Positions 1 to 6,041 of a stretch of 8,321 nucleotides of DNA are shown in pieces. The position numbers were made by a program, and so were the translations under genes. The notes beneath the pieces were generated by a model, which saw nothing but the letters and a program-made list of their open reading frames with translations, had not been told where the DNA came from and did not search any database. Source of the DNA: CANLWN01 sp039815505 (GTDB taxonomy: Bacteria; Bacteroidota; Bacteroidia; Flavobacteriales; Flavobacteriaceae); NCBI GenBank assembly GCA_039815505.1, contig JBCBZE010000139.1, positions 1 to 8,321 on the forward strand. Direction: 5' to 3'. Within the stretch, counting starts at the first letter, position 1. Every line of letters begins with the position of its first letter.

Positions 1-1232
1 AATATGGTGGCCAAGGAGTGCACATGTCCAGAGTGTCCCCTTAAATCATGGGATATAATGGAGAAAAACCGATCTTTTATACGGGAAGCTTCCTTAAGTT
101 CATTTTCAGATTCGACCAATCTCGTATTTACGGTATTCAAATTTTCATTGCTATCGTTTAAATCCTTGATCTGATTCTTGATCCGTTTGACAAGTTTGTT
201 ATAGGTATGGATAAGTTTATCAATCTCCTTGATCTTTACTTTATCTCTTTTCTCGATTTCACCCACAAAATTATTTTTGGCTATTGCGTCCATATCCTTA
301 ATAAGCATTTTAATGGGCCTCGCGATATGTCCAGAAAAGACAAAGGAGAATAAGATGGCAAAGATTACGGTTATTATAAAGAAAAGTACGATATATGATT
401 TAATGCTGTTTACCAAAATTCTCCAATCGGTATCAACAATGTTATAAAGCTTAAAAACTTTTTTGTCCAGTTCATTGTTCAAATAATCGATGGTATAAAT
501 CAATCCTGTTTTTTCATTTCCTATCACTACCTCCTTTTCTGCAATTTGATTAAAAATTCGTCGATAGTTATTTAATGTTTTTATAGATGCCTCGTTAACC
601 TCCGGTGTTTCTTGCATCTTTCTAATCAAATCATCACATATGGTGTTTACCTGTGTTATGTAAGCAGTATCCCTTCTAAGAAAAAAATCCTTTTCCCTTC
701 GTCTTAATTGCAAGTTTTCAGATAAAGAAATACCAATGGTATCGGACTCCAACTCGTGTATGTAATTTCTCATGGCACCCTCTAGGCCATAATCTTTGAA
801 CCCCCGTTCTTGCTTCAGCCGAATAGTGTTTTTTATCACCTCGTCTAACTTGACAAGATTTTGGGAGATCCGATCTATTCTTTTAAGTATTATTTCATTG
901 GTAATGTCTTCTGATCCGGATATTTTCTTCAGGGCATCTTTACTGAGTTCTACATGTTTATTGTAATTTTCTAGATTCTTGGTAGATTTGTTTATGTGGA
1001 AAGAATCTAATTTTGCATCGTAATTCAATATTTGGGAAAATACAGCGGATGCCTTTAATCTATTCATATTAAAGAAGGCTACTTGCTCTTTTAAAGAGTT
1101 TGCCTGATCTACTTTTTTTACCGATATATAAGAAAAGGTTAAAAAAGGCCCTATGAGTAATCCCAAGAAAAAAAACGCCATTAATATTTTTTTGCGAATG
1201 GAATTCATACGGGGGAAAAGTTTTGTTTTCAT
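1..1232 (-). CDS. Sensor histidine kinase, N-terminal part (C-terminus beyond the left edge)
   Basis: I translated this by hand: 410 codons stay open from the ATG at 1232 to the window edge. Residues about 14-37 form a first membrane helix. Residues 38-278 are a long, mostly helical extracytoplasmic sensor region containing RREKDFFLRRD (178-188), a signature resembling the helical bimodular (HBM) or four-helix-bundle sensor domains of chemoreceptors and TorS-type kinases. A second membrane helix lies at about 279-300, followed by a HAMP-like segment starting GHIARPIKML (301-310). A coiled coil (about 335-385) leads to the dimerisation/phosphoacceptor helix, DRFFSIISHDLRG. His395 is the predicted autophosphorylation site. 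The ATPase domain, and any receiver or output domain, would lie outside the window. An alternative start at Met9 is possible, but Met1 gives the better basic N-terminus. The H-box is odd: HDLRG is followed by HSGHVHS, without the usual proline. The signal sensed is unknown. Confidence 0.9.
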   Translation of the reverse strand, partial: MKTKLFPRMNSIRKKILMAFFFLGLLIGPFLTFSYISVKKVDQANSLKEQVAFFNMNRLKASAVFSQILNYDAKLDSFHINKSTKNLENYNKHVELSKDALKKISGSEDITNEIILKRIDRISQNLVKLDEVIKNTIRLKQERGFKDYGLEGAMRNYIHELESDTIGISLSENLQLRRREKDFFLRRDTAYITQVNTICDDLIRKMQETPEVNEASIKTLNNYRRIFNQIAEKEVVIGNEKTGLIYTIDYLNNELDKKVFKLYNIVDTDWRILVNSIKSYIVLFFIITVIFAILFSFVFSGHIARPIKMLIKDMDAIAKNNFVGEIEKRDKVKIKEIDKLIHTYNKLVKRIKNQIKDLNDSNENLNTVNTRLVESENELKEASRIKDRFFSIISHDLRGHSGHVHSLATI

Positions 1233-1340
1233 TATTTATTACCTTGGCTATAACGTTATTTAGTAATAAAAAGTATAGTTTTTGTAATTAAAAACTTACA
1301 TTTTTTGTAAAAAAGCAGTATAGCTGAAATACGCAACGTT
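1233..1340. promoter_or_regulatory. Divergent intergenic region with short repeats
   Basis: This 108-bp AT-rich gap must carry the promoters of both the leftward kinase gene and the rightward YciO-type gene. It contains a perfect 10-bp palindrome, ATAACGTTAT (1250-1259), whose AACGTTAT half recurs at 1335-1342 overlapping the plus-strand start codon. It also contains a direct repeat, TTTTTGTAA (1279-1287 and 1302-1310), 23 bp apart, or about two helical turns. Neither strand shows a clean Bacteroidota promoter. TACATTTTTTG (1297-1307, plus) and a TACTTTTT on the minus strand only resemble the TAnnTTTG -7 box. No Shine-Dalgarno sequence is visible before either start. Confidence 0.4.
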
Positions 1341-1961
1341 ATGGCAGAATTTATTAAAATATATAATGCGAACCCCAACCCTAAGGAAATTAGGAGGGTA
1401 GTCCGGGTTTTGCAAAAAGGAGGTCTCATTATTTATCCTACGGATACGGTATATGGTTTAGGTTGTGATATCACCAACACCAGGGCCTTGGAAAAAATTG
1501 CCCGTATTAAGGGAATTAAACTTTCAAAAGCCAACTGGTCGTTTATTTGTGCCGATTTAAGTAACCTCTCTGACTATGTGCGCCAAATAGATACGGCAAC
1601 GTTCAAGATTTTAAAACGGGCCTTACCAGGGCCTTATACGTTTATTCTTCCAGGCAATAGCAATCTACCTAAGGATTTTAAGAAAAAAAAGACCGTAGGG
1701 ATACGTGTTCCGAACAATGCCATTGCAAGGGCTTTAGTTGAAGAATTGGGAAATCCCATTGTTTCTACCTCTATACGGGATGAAGATGAATTATTGGAAT
1801 ATACCACGGACCCTGAACTTATCTTTGAAAAATGGAAAAATCTTGTGGATGTGGTGATCGATGGTGGTTATGGTGATAATACAGCTTCAACGGTCATTGA
1901 CCTTTCAGATGATATCCCGGAAGTTCTTAGAGTGGGTAAAGGGGATATACATATCCTTTAA
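1341..1961 (+). CDS. YciO-type Sua5/YrdC-family protein (L-threonylcarbamoyladenylate synthase-like)
   Basis: The 206-residue protein is a full-length single-domain YrdC-fold protein. The family signature GGLIIYPTDTVYGLGCD (27-43) is present, as are LPGPYTFIL (95-103), TVGIRVPNN (118-126) and NPIVSTS (138-144). The C-terminus has TASTVIDLSDD...EVLRVGKGD (181-202). TsaC/Sua5 proteins use ATP, threonine and bicarbonate to make threonylcarbamoyl-AMP for tRNA t6A37. However, the canonical Lys-x-Arg-Pro segment is replaced here by RIKGIKLSKANWSFICADLS (55-74). That segment, the length of 206 residues and the C-terminal motifs match my memory of E. coli YciO better than TsaC. YciO is a paralogue whose physiological role is less certain, so I leave the gene symbol empty. 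It is a single-gene unit ending at a hairpin terminator. Another family member elsewhere in the genome could be the main t6A enzyme. Confidence 0.9.
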   Translation: MAEFIKIYNANPNPKEIRRVVRVLQKGGLIIYPTDTVYGLGCDITNTRALEKIARIKGIKLSKANWSFICADLSNLSDYVRQIDTATFKILKRALPGPYTFILPGNSNLPKDFKKKKTVGIRVPNNAIARALVEELGNPIVSTSIRDEDELLEYTTDPELIFEKWKNLVDVVIDGGYGDNTASTVIDLSDDIPEVLRVGKGDIHIL

Positions 1962-1966
1962 ATGAG

Positions 1967-1992
1967 AAACAGCGGCCATTGGCCGCTGTTTT
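1967..1992. terminator. Bidirectional intrinsic terminator
   Basis: An 11-bp perfect GC-rich stem has left arm AAACAGCGGCC (1967-1977), a 3-nt loop ATT (1978-1980) and right arm GGCCGCTGTTT (1981-1991). On the plus strand the stem runs into TTTT (1989-1992). On the minus strand the complementary tract reads TTTCTCATTT. It lies in the 54-bp gap between convergent stop codons, so it can end transcription of both the YciO-type gene and the OmpA lipoprotein gene. Confidence 0.88.
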
Positions 1993-2015
1993 CCATATAA
2001 AAAGGTATTTTATAA

Positions 2016-2867
2016 TTAGTTGTTGATAGCGGGATCTTTCATACCCTCTTCTATCATACTGTAGAATTGGTCAATTTTTGGAAGTACCACGATTCGCGTT
2101 CTTCTATTTTTGGATTTATCCGTTTGCGAAAGAGGAACAAATTCCGCTCTACCTGCAGCGGTCATACGTTTTGGATCTACACCATAGTCATTTTGCAATA
2201 TACGAACAACGGCGGTAGCTCGTTTTGCACTCAAGTCCCAATTATCCAGTAAGACACCACTTCTATAGGGGACATCATCCGTATGGCCTTCCACCAAGAA
2301 TTCAAAATCAGGTTTGTTATTGACCACTTTGGCAACTTTACCCAAAACCTCTTTTGCACGGCTGGTAACATTATAACTTCCGCTACTGAACAATAATTTA
2401 TCGGAAATCGAGACGAAAACAACACCTTTTTCAACACTGATTTCAATATCCTCATCGTCCAAATTACCTAGAACTCCTTTCAGGCTCTGTACTAAGGAAA
2501 GGTTTACCGAATCCCTTCTGGTAATCGCATCCTGAAGTTTTCTAATGGTCAGGTCTTTTTCCTTAAGGCTCTCCAATGATTTTTCCAAGTTTTCGGCACC
2601 TTTGGTAGTAAGGGTGGTCAAATTACCCATATTGTTGATCAACTCCTGATTGTTGGCTTTAAGAAATGCATTCTGATCTTCCAATGTCTTCAGTTTTGAT
2701 GTAGCGGTTTCTTTTTCCGTCAAACAATCGTTCAGCTTTACCGTGGCCGAGTTTAATAAGTCTTGCGTTTCTTTTTGTTTTGCCTCTAAATCGGCATATT
2801 TCTTTTGTGAGACACAAGAAGACAACAACAATGTTATGCCTAAACAGCCTAAAATGATTTTTTTCAT
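2016..2867 (-). CDS. OmpA-family lipoprotein with coiled coil (peptidoglycan-binding)
   Basis: The frame is open up to an ATG at 2936, but I choose the ATG at 2867. It begins a lipoprotein signal peptide, MKKIILGCLGITLLLSSC, with the lipobox cysteine at residue 18; the extra 23 residues would spoil it. The protein is then 283 residues. Residues 20-130 are a Lys/Glu/Asp/Leu-rich predicted coiled coil. Residues about 140-265 are an OmpA C-terminal (OmpA/MotB) domain, with GHTDDVPYRSG (194-204), NWDLSAKRATAVVRIL (209-224), MTAAGRAEFVPL (235-246) and KNRRTRIVV (253-261). The NWDLSxxRA motif is the usual peptidoglycan-contact region. The TDDVP...NWDLS spacing is MotB-like, but a lipoprotein without a proton-channel helix is not a motor stator. 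The residues after the cysteine (VSQKK) lack an acidic flavobacterial surface-export signal, so it probably faces the periplasm, tethering outer membrane to cell wall. It ends at the bidirectional terminator. Confidence 0.93.
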   Translation of the reverse strand: MKKIILGCLGITLLLSSCVSQKKYADLEAKQKETQDLLNSATVKLNDCLTEKETATSKLKTLEDQNAFLKANNQELINNMGNLTTLTTKGAENLEKSLESLKEKDLTIRKLQDAITRRDSVNLSLVQSLKGVLGNLDDEDIEISVEKGVVFVSISDKLLFSSGSYNVTSRAKEVLGKVAKVVNNKPDFEFLVEGHTDDVPYRSGVLLDNWDLSAKRATAVVRILQNDYGVDPKRMTAAGRAEFVPLSQTDKSKNRRTRIVVLPKIDQFYSMIEEGMKDPAINN

Positions 2868-2900
2868 AATGATGTTACTAGAGTTAATTATTATCGATTT

Positions 2901-2937
2901 CAAAATTATATAAAATGCTATCCTGCTATTATGCAAA
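2901..2937 (-). promoter_or_regulatory. Candidate Bacteroidota-type promoter for the OmpA lipoprotein gene
   Basis: On the minus strand TAATTTTG (2901-2908) matches the Bacteroidota -7 consensus TAnnTTTG exactly. A TTTG that could serve as the -33 element lies at 2934-2937. The 25-bp spacing is longer than the usual 17-23 bp, so the upstream element is doubtful. The start site would fall near 2894, giving a leader of roughly 25-30 nt before the ATG at 2867. This also supports the downstream start codon, because the ATG at 2936 would lie upstream of the transcript. Confidence 0.4.
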
Positions 2938-2941
2938 TTAG

Positions 2942-3943
2942 TTAATCTTTTACTAAAATGTTAAAATTTCTTACCTGATTTACGAAATGAGACCATACTA
3001 TGGACTTTGTGGTGTAGTATTTTAGTATAAAATTAGCTTTTTCCCTCTTACGGTACATCCGCCTAAAGTGCCTATAAAAACTAAGATGAGCCCTTAAAAT
3101 GGCAATAAAATGGGTAAACTTTAATTGGAAAATAAAACGAACCGCGGCAATGCCATCTAACAAAAGACGTATGCCAATTATAGCCAAAGCTTTCCTTCTC
3201 GGTAGATTTTTGGCGATGGAAAAAAGGGAGTTCCTAAAATTTAAATACGTTTTTTTGGGGTTCATATTACTCAAGGTAGACCCTCCTAAATGGAACACAT
3301 GGGATTCCCCTGTATAATATACTTTATGACCTATGTTTTTTGCACGCCAGCAGAGATCTACTTCTTCCTGATGTGCAAAATAATCTTCATCGAACCCATC
3401 TAACTCCTTAAATACTTCACTTTTAATAAACATACAGGCACCGGTAGCCCAAAAAATTTCCCGGGTATCATTGTATTGACCCGTATCCTTTTCCAAAGCT
3501 TGAAAAATACGGCCCCTACAAAAAGGGTATCCTAGTTGATCAATAAACCCACCTGCCGCCCCAGCATATTCGAAATGATCTTTTTGCATTAAATCCAGAA
3601 TCTTTGGTTGTACTATGGCAGCATCTGGGATCTCATTGAACACCTTCTTGATGGGCTCCAACCAATTTTGGGTTACTTCCACATCTGAATTCAACAAACA
3701 GAAGATATCGGCATCAACATGTGCCAGGGCATCGTTATAGCCTTTTGCAAACCCCCCGTTTACACTATTTGTGATAACATTTATATGTGGATAGTTTTGC
3801 TCTAAAAAAGCTATGGAACCATCAGATGAGGCATTATCCGCTACATATATGTCGGCACCTTTGGAGAATTTGGTGACCGATGGCAAATAGTTTTCCAATA
3901 GTGTTTCTCCGTTCCAGTTAAGTATGACAATTGCTATTTTCAA
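2942..3943 (-). CDS. Glycosyltransferase family 2 (GT2, rhamnosyltransferase-like)
   Basis: The 333-residue protein begins directly with the GT-A fold: MKIAIVILNWNGETLLENYL (1-20) and the nucleotide-sugar motif VADNASSDGS (34-43). NGGFAKGYNDAL (62-73) and LLNSDVEV (83-90) follow, the latter holding the DxD-like metal site Asp87-Val-Glu. The acceptor/catalytic region has FWATGACMFIKSEVF (164-178), then LDGFDEDYFAHQEEVDLCWR (181-200), in which EEVD includes the probable base, and HVFHLGGSTL (215-224). Residues 250-295 are basic and hydrophobic and look membrane-associated. The architecture resembles WbbL-like GT2 enzymes, which transfer rhamnose or another sugar to a lipid-linked or surface glycan at the cytoplasmic membrane. 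Donor and acceptor cannot be read from sequence. It starts 12 bp after the upstream nuclease-like gene, so the two are probably co-transcribed. No other glycan-cluster genes are nearby, so it is not inside a visible O-antigen or capsule locus. Confidence 0.93.
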   Translation of the reverse strand: MKIAIVILNWNGETLLENYLPSVTKFSKGADIYVADNASSDGSIAFLEQNYPHINVITNSVNGGFAKGYNDALAHVDADIFCLLNSDVEVTQNWLEPIKKVFNEIPDAAIVQPKILDLMQKDHFEYAGAAGGFIDQLGYPFCRGRIFQALEKDTGQYNDTREIFWATGACMFIKSEVFKELDGFDEDYFAHQEEVDLCWRAKNIGHKVYYTGESHVFHLGGSTLSNMNPKKTYLNFRNSLFSIAKNLPRRKALAIIGIRLLLDGIAAVRFIFQLKFTHFIAILRAHLSFYRHFRRMYRKREKANFILKYYTTKSIVWSHFVNQVRNFNILVKD

Positions 3944-3955
3944 AACGGTAGCAAA

Positions 3956-4402
3956 TTAACGGCTAAAATCAGGAATATGCCTTAAAAAAGTATATTTTTC
4001 TTCTTTGAGGTCCATTTGGCAATAAAAGTGTTCCAGTCCATTGGTAACCATTAAATACCTAGCGTTTAATTGCATATTGTAACGAGCTATTTGGTCAAAG
4101 GTCTCTTGGGAAATTTTAATATGGGGAGATTTACATTCCACCAAGATTTCAATGGTGCCGTCCGCGTTGAATACCACAATATCATATCTCTTTTTAAGTG
4201 TGTTTATTTTTAATTGTTTTTCAACATTGATTAAGCTGGCGGGGTACTTCTTATCCCGTATCAAATAATGAATTACATGCTGCCTAACCCATTCTTCGGC
4301 TTGTAATACCACAAATTTTTTACGGATTACATCGAAAATATGGGCTTTATTTTCGCTACTTTTGATTCGAAAGTCATATGCTGAAAAATTCAGGTTTTGC
4401 AT
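3956..4402 (-). CDS. Stand-alone HsdR_N-like PD-(D/E)XK nuclease-fold protein
   Basis: The 148-residue protein matches the N-terminal nuclease domain of type I restriction R subunits (HsdR_N type), without the helicase part. The conserved EEWVRQHVIHYLI (36-48) lies near the start. The nuclease core then reads KRYDIVVF (71-78, Asp74), ILVECKSP (86-93, Glu89 and Lys91) and the QxxxY helix FDQIARYN (102-109, Gln104 and Tyr108). LMVTNGLEHFYC (117-128) gives the last core strands. All expected catalytic residues are present, so the fold may be active. Such small proteins are, as I recall, common in Bacteroidota and often annotated simply as restriction-enzyme N-terminal-domain proteins. No methylase, specificity subunit or motor lies in the window, so it is not a restriction system. 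Its start codon is 26 bp from that of holA on the other strand, and the glycosyltransferase gene follows after 12 bp. A DNA repair or processing role is possible but unproven. Confidence 0.85.
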   Translation of the reverse strand: MQNLNFSAYDFRIKSSENKAHIFDVIRKKFVVLQAEEWVRQHVIHYLIRDKKYPASLINVEKQLKINTLKKRYDIVVFNADGTIEILVECKSPHIKISQETFDQIARYNMQLNARYLMVTNGLEHFYCQMDLKEEKYTFLRHIPDFSR

Positions 4403-4428
4403 AACACAAATTTGATGATTTTTTTTGG
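4403..4428. promoter_or_regulatory. Very short divergent gap between nuclease-like gene and holA
   Basis: Only 26 bp separate the two divergent start codons, so at least one promoter must lie inside the opposing coding sequence. Near-matches to the -7 box (CAAATTTG at 4407-4414 on the plus strand) are present, but I cannot assign a full promoter to either gene. The run of eight T before holA is not a Shine-Dalgarno site. Confidence 0.35.
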
Positions 4429-5430
4429 ATGGATGAAGTAAAACGAATTGTAACCGATATTCGAAACGGTACTATAAGCCCTGTGTATTTTTTAATGGGC
4501 GATGAGGCCTATTATATTGATAAAATCGCGGACTTCATAGAAAATAACGTTCTTACCGAGGCGGAAAGAGGTTTTAACCAAATGGTACTCTATGGAAGGG
4601 ATGTTTCCGTGGAAGACATTGTCGGTAATGCCAAGCGTTATCCCATGATGTCCGAACGCCAAGTGGTCATCGTTAAGGAAGCACAACACTTGTCCAGAAC
4701 CATAGATGGTCTCAGCAGCTATGTGGAACAACCGCAGATGTCCACGGTTTTGGTCATCTGCTATAAATATGGCAAACTGGACAAGCGTAAAAAACTGTAC
4801 AAATCCGTTCAGAAAAACGGTATTCTTTTTGAAAGCAAAAAACTTTATGAAAATCAGGTTTCCGAATGGATACGCAAGGTTTTACTGGGCAAAGGTTATC
4901 GTATTGCTCCCAAAGCGGCTATTTTATTGGTAGAATTTTTGGGTACCGATCTTAGCAAAATAAACAATGAATTGGAAAAATTACTCTTGGTACTTCCAAA
5001 AGAAACTGAAATCACCGCAGCGGATATAGAGGAGAATATAGGTATAAGTAAGGATTACAATAATTTTGAACTAAAGAAAGCCATTGGTGAGCGCAATATC
5101 ATAAAGGCCACCCGAATCATAAATTATTTTGCACAAAACCCAAAGGATAATCCTTTAGTGGTCACCATAACACTTTTACACACTTTTTTCTCCCAATTAT
5201 TAAATTATCATGGACTTCAGGATCATTCGCCTAGAAATGTTGCCAGCGTGCTAGGGGTAAACCCGTATTTTGTTGGCGAATATCAGACAGCAGCTAGAAA
5301 TTATCCTATGAAAAAAGTGAGCCACATCATTTCGCATCTTAGGGAACTAGATCTTAAGGGCAAAGGGGTAGGGGCCCAGAATATATCGCATGCGGACCTC
5401 TTGAAAGAACTATTGGTCAAAATAATATAG
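4429..5430 (+). CDS. holA: DNA polymerase III subunit delta
   Basis: The 333-residue protein has the usual length and layout of the delta clamp-loader subunit, which opens the beta sliding clamp as part of the delta/tau-gamma/delta-prime complex. Domain I (1-140) begins PVYFLMGDEAYYIDKIADFI (18-37), where GDE replaces a working P-loop, as expected because delta does not hydrolyse ATP. NAKRYPMMSERQVVIVKEAQ (67-86) is the typical segment preceding the beta strand with the KEA motif, and the helix upstream is the expected clamp-contact area. Domain II (about 141-210) has FLGTDLSKINNELEKLLLVL (170-189), a strong family signature. Domain III (about 211-333) is the helical collar, ending in RELDLKGKGVG (305-315) and a helix with HADLLKELL. 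It is an essential replication gene. Its stop codon is one base from that of the convergent DoxX gene. The start is the first ATG giving a normal N-terminus, with no Shine-Dalgarno sequence visible. Confidence 0.96.
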   Translation: MDEVKRIVTDIRNGTISPVYFLMGDEAYYIDKIADFIENNVLTEAERGFNQMVLYGRDVSVEDIVGNAKRYPMMSERQVVIVKEAQHLSRTIDGLSSYVEQPQMSTVLVICYKYGKLDKRKKLYKSVQKNGILFESKKLYENQVSEWIRKVLLGKGYRIAPKAAILLVEFLGTDLSKINNELEKLLLVLPKETEITAADIEENIGISKDYNNFELKKAIGERNIIKATRIINYFAQNPKDNPLVVTITLLHTFFSQLLNYHGLQDHSPRNVASVLGVNPYFVGEYQTAARNYPMKKVSHIISHLRELDLKGKGVGAQNISHADLLKELLVKII

Positions 5431-5431
5431 T

Positions 5432-5809
5432 TCACTTCCTGTCCATGCTGTATTTGCCCGGACCTAAAAGTACAACGCCTATAAAAGCGACGGCATACAA
5501 CACGGCCAGCTCTTTTTTACCAAAAGGATCGGCACTATGAACTACAAATGCGGCGACCAACATTGTAATTACAATAGGTACCGCGGCCCATTTGGTTTTG
5601 AAACCTATAATAACCAATAAAGGACATACAAATTCACCGATTACCGTTAGAAAGAGTGAAGGAGCTGCACCGATGCCCAAAGGGTCGGGGAATTCAAAAT
5701 CACCGTTTAATAATTTTTGGAGTTTGGGGATACCATGGGCAAGCATCATTGCTGAGGGAACTATTCGTAATAGAGCCAAACCAATATCGGTTTTTAAGCT
5801 GTTTTTCAT
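5432..5809 (-). CDS. DoxX-family integral membrane protein
   Basis: The 125-residue protein has four predicted membrane helices (about 9-26, 50-70, 74-92 and 100-117). The DoxX hallmark is near the start: LALLRIVPSAMMLAHGIPKL (11-30), with the conserved Arg15, His25-Gly26 and Lys29. GEFVCPLLVIIGFKTKWAA (58-76) is the second family block, and a short basic tail follows LLGPGKYSMDRK. Members sit in the cytoplasmic membrane. Some were linked to thiosulfate:quinone oxidoreductase or redox stress, but most have no established function, and nothing here points to one. The gene ends one base from the stop of the convergent holA, so the two transcripts very likely overlap at their 3' ends. No clear promoter is visible in the gap upstream. 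Confidence 0.9.
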   Translation of the reverse strand: MKNSLKTDIGLALLRIVPSAMMLAHGIPKLQKLLNGDFEFPDPLGIGAAPSLFLTVIGEFVCPLLVIIGFKTKWAAVPIVITMLVAAFVVHSADPFGKKELAVLYAVAFIGVVLLGPGKYSMDRK

Positions 5810-6041
5810 TGAATAAGAAGATTTGAATTGCTTAAAAGTATGTCTTTTTATGTTAAAAAAAATCTAAACTTTCAAGAATTGATCGAATCCGACCCATTAT
5901 CTTTTCGAACTATTGCCTCCAAGGGACACTCGGCACCATCCTATTATAGAACTTTATAGGGATTATTTGTCCTGTTCAATATAAAATTTTTCCTTTCTAT
6001 CCTTGACAAGTAAAGGCATCAGCTTCCTTTATAAAGTATTT
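5810..6041. other. 232-bp intergenic region with no recognised gene
   Basis: This gap lies between the start of the DoxX gene and the end of the hypothetical membrane-protein gene, both on the minus strand. I see no tRNA, recognised RNA or strong terminator. A weak 6-bp inverted repeat, TAAAGG...CCTTTA (9-nt loop) on the minus strand near 6011-6031, lacks a T run. One 39-codon frame on the plus strand and one 18-codon frame on the minus strand are open. Neither resembles a family I know. DoxX should have its promoter here, but only a weak TACTTTTA -7 box is visible on the minus strand at about 5833-5840. Confidence 0.5.
5840..5959 (+). CDS. Possible 39-residue small protein (speculative)
   Basis: An ATG at 5840 opens 39 codons ending in TAG at 5957-5959, wholly inside the intergenic gap and divergent from DoxX. 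The peptide starts MSFYVKKNLNFQELIESD and ends KGHSAPSYYRTL; it is soluble, with no membrane helix or cysteine. I recognise no family. A frame of this size can occur by chance, and there is no Shine-Dalgarno sequence, though Bacteroidota genes often lack one. It is recorded only because it fills half of the gap. Confidence 0.17.
   Translation: MSFYVKKNLNFQELIESDPLSFRTIASKGHSAPSYYRTL

Noticed and set aside
229..447. 72-residue plus-strand frame
   Set aside because: It lies antisense inside the continuous histidine-kinase reading frame, over the HAMP and second membrane helix; its hydrophobicity comes from the complement of that region.
2016..2867. Flagellar motor stator MotB
   Set aside because: The OmpA domain is MotB-like in spacing, but the protein is a lipoprotein with a coiled coil and no MotB membrane channel helix or MotA neighbour.
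3956..4402. Type I restriction-modification system
   Set aside because: Only the N-terminal nuclease-like domain is present, as a complete 148-residue gene; there is no helicase, HsdM or HsdS in the window.
4492..4933. Antisense and shifted frames inside holA
   Set aside because: They are shadows of holA, whose protein signatures are continuous through the region.
5941..5961. Inverted repeat CCTAT...ATAGG as a terminator
   Set aside because: Only a 5-bp AT-rich stem with a large loop and no T run; it would not terminate transcription.
5963..6019. 18-codon minus-strand frame starting MPLLVKDRKEKFYIEQDK with an AAAGGAAG upstream
   Set aside because: Too short to separate from chance, with no recognisable family. 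The purine-rich upstream tract means little in a genome that does not seem to use Shine-Dalgarno sites.
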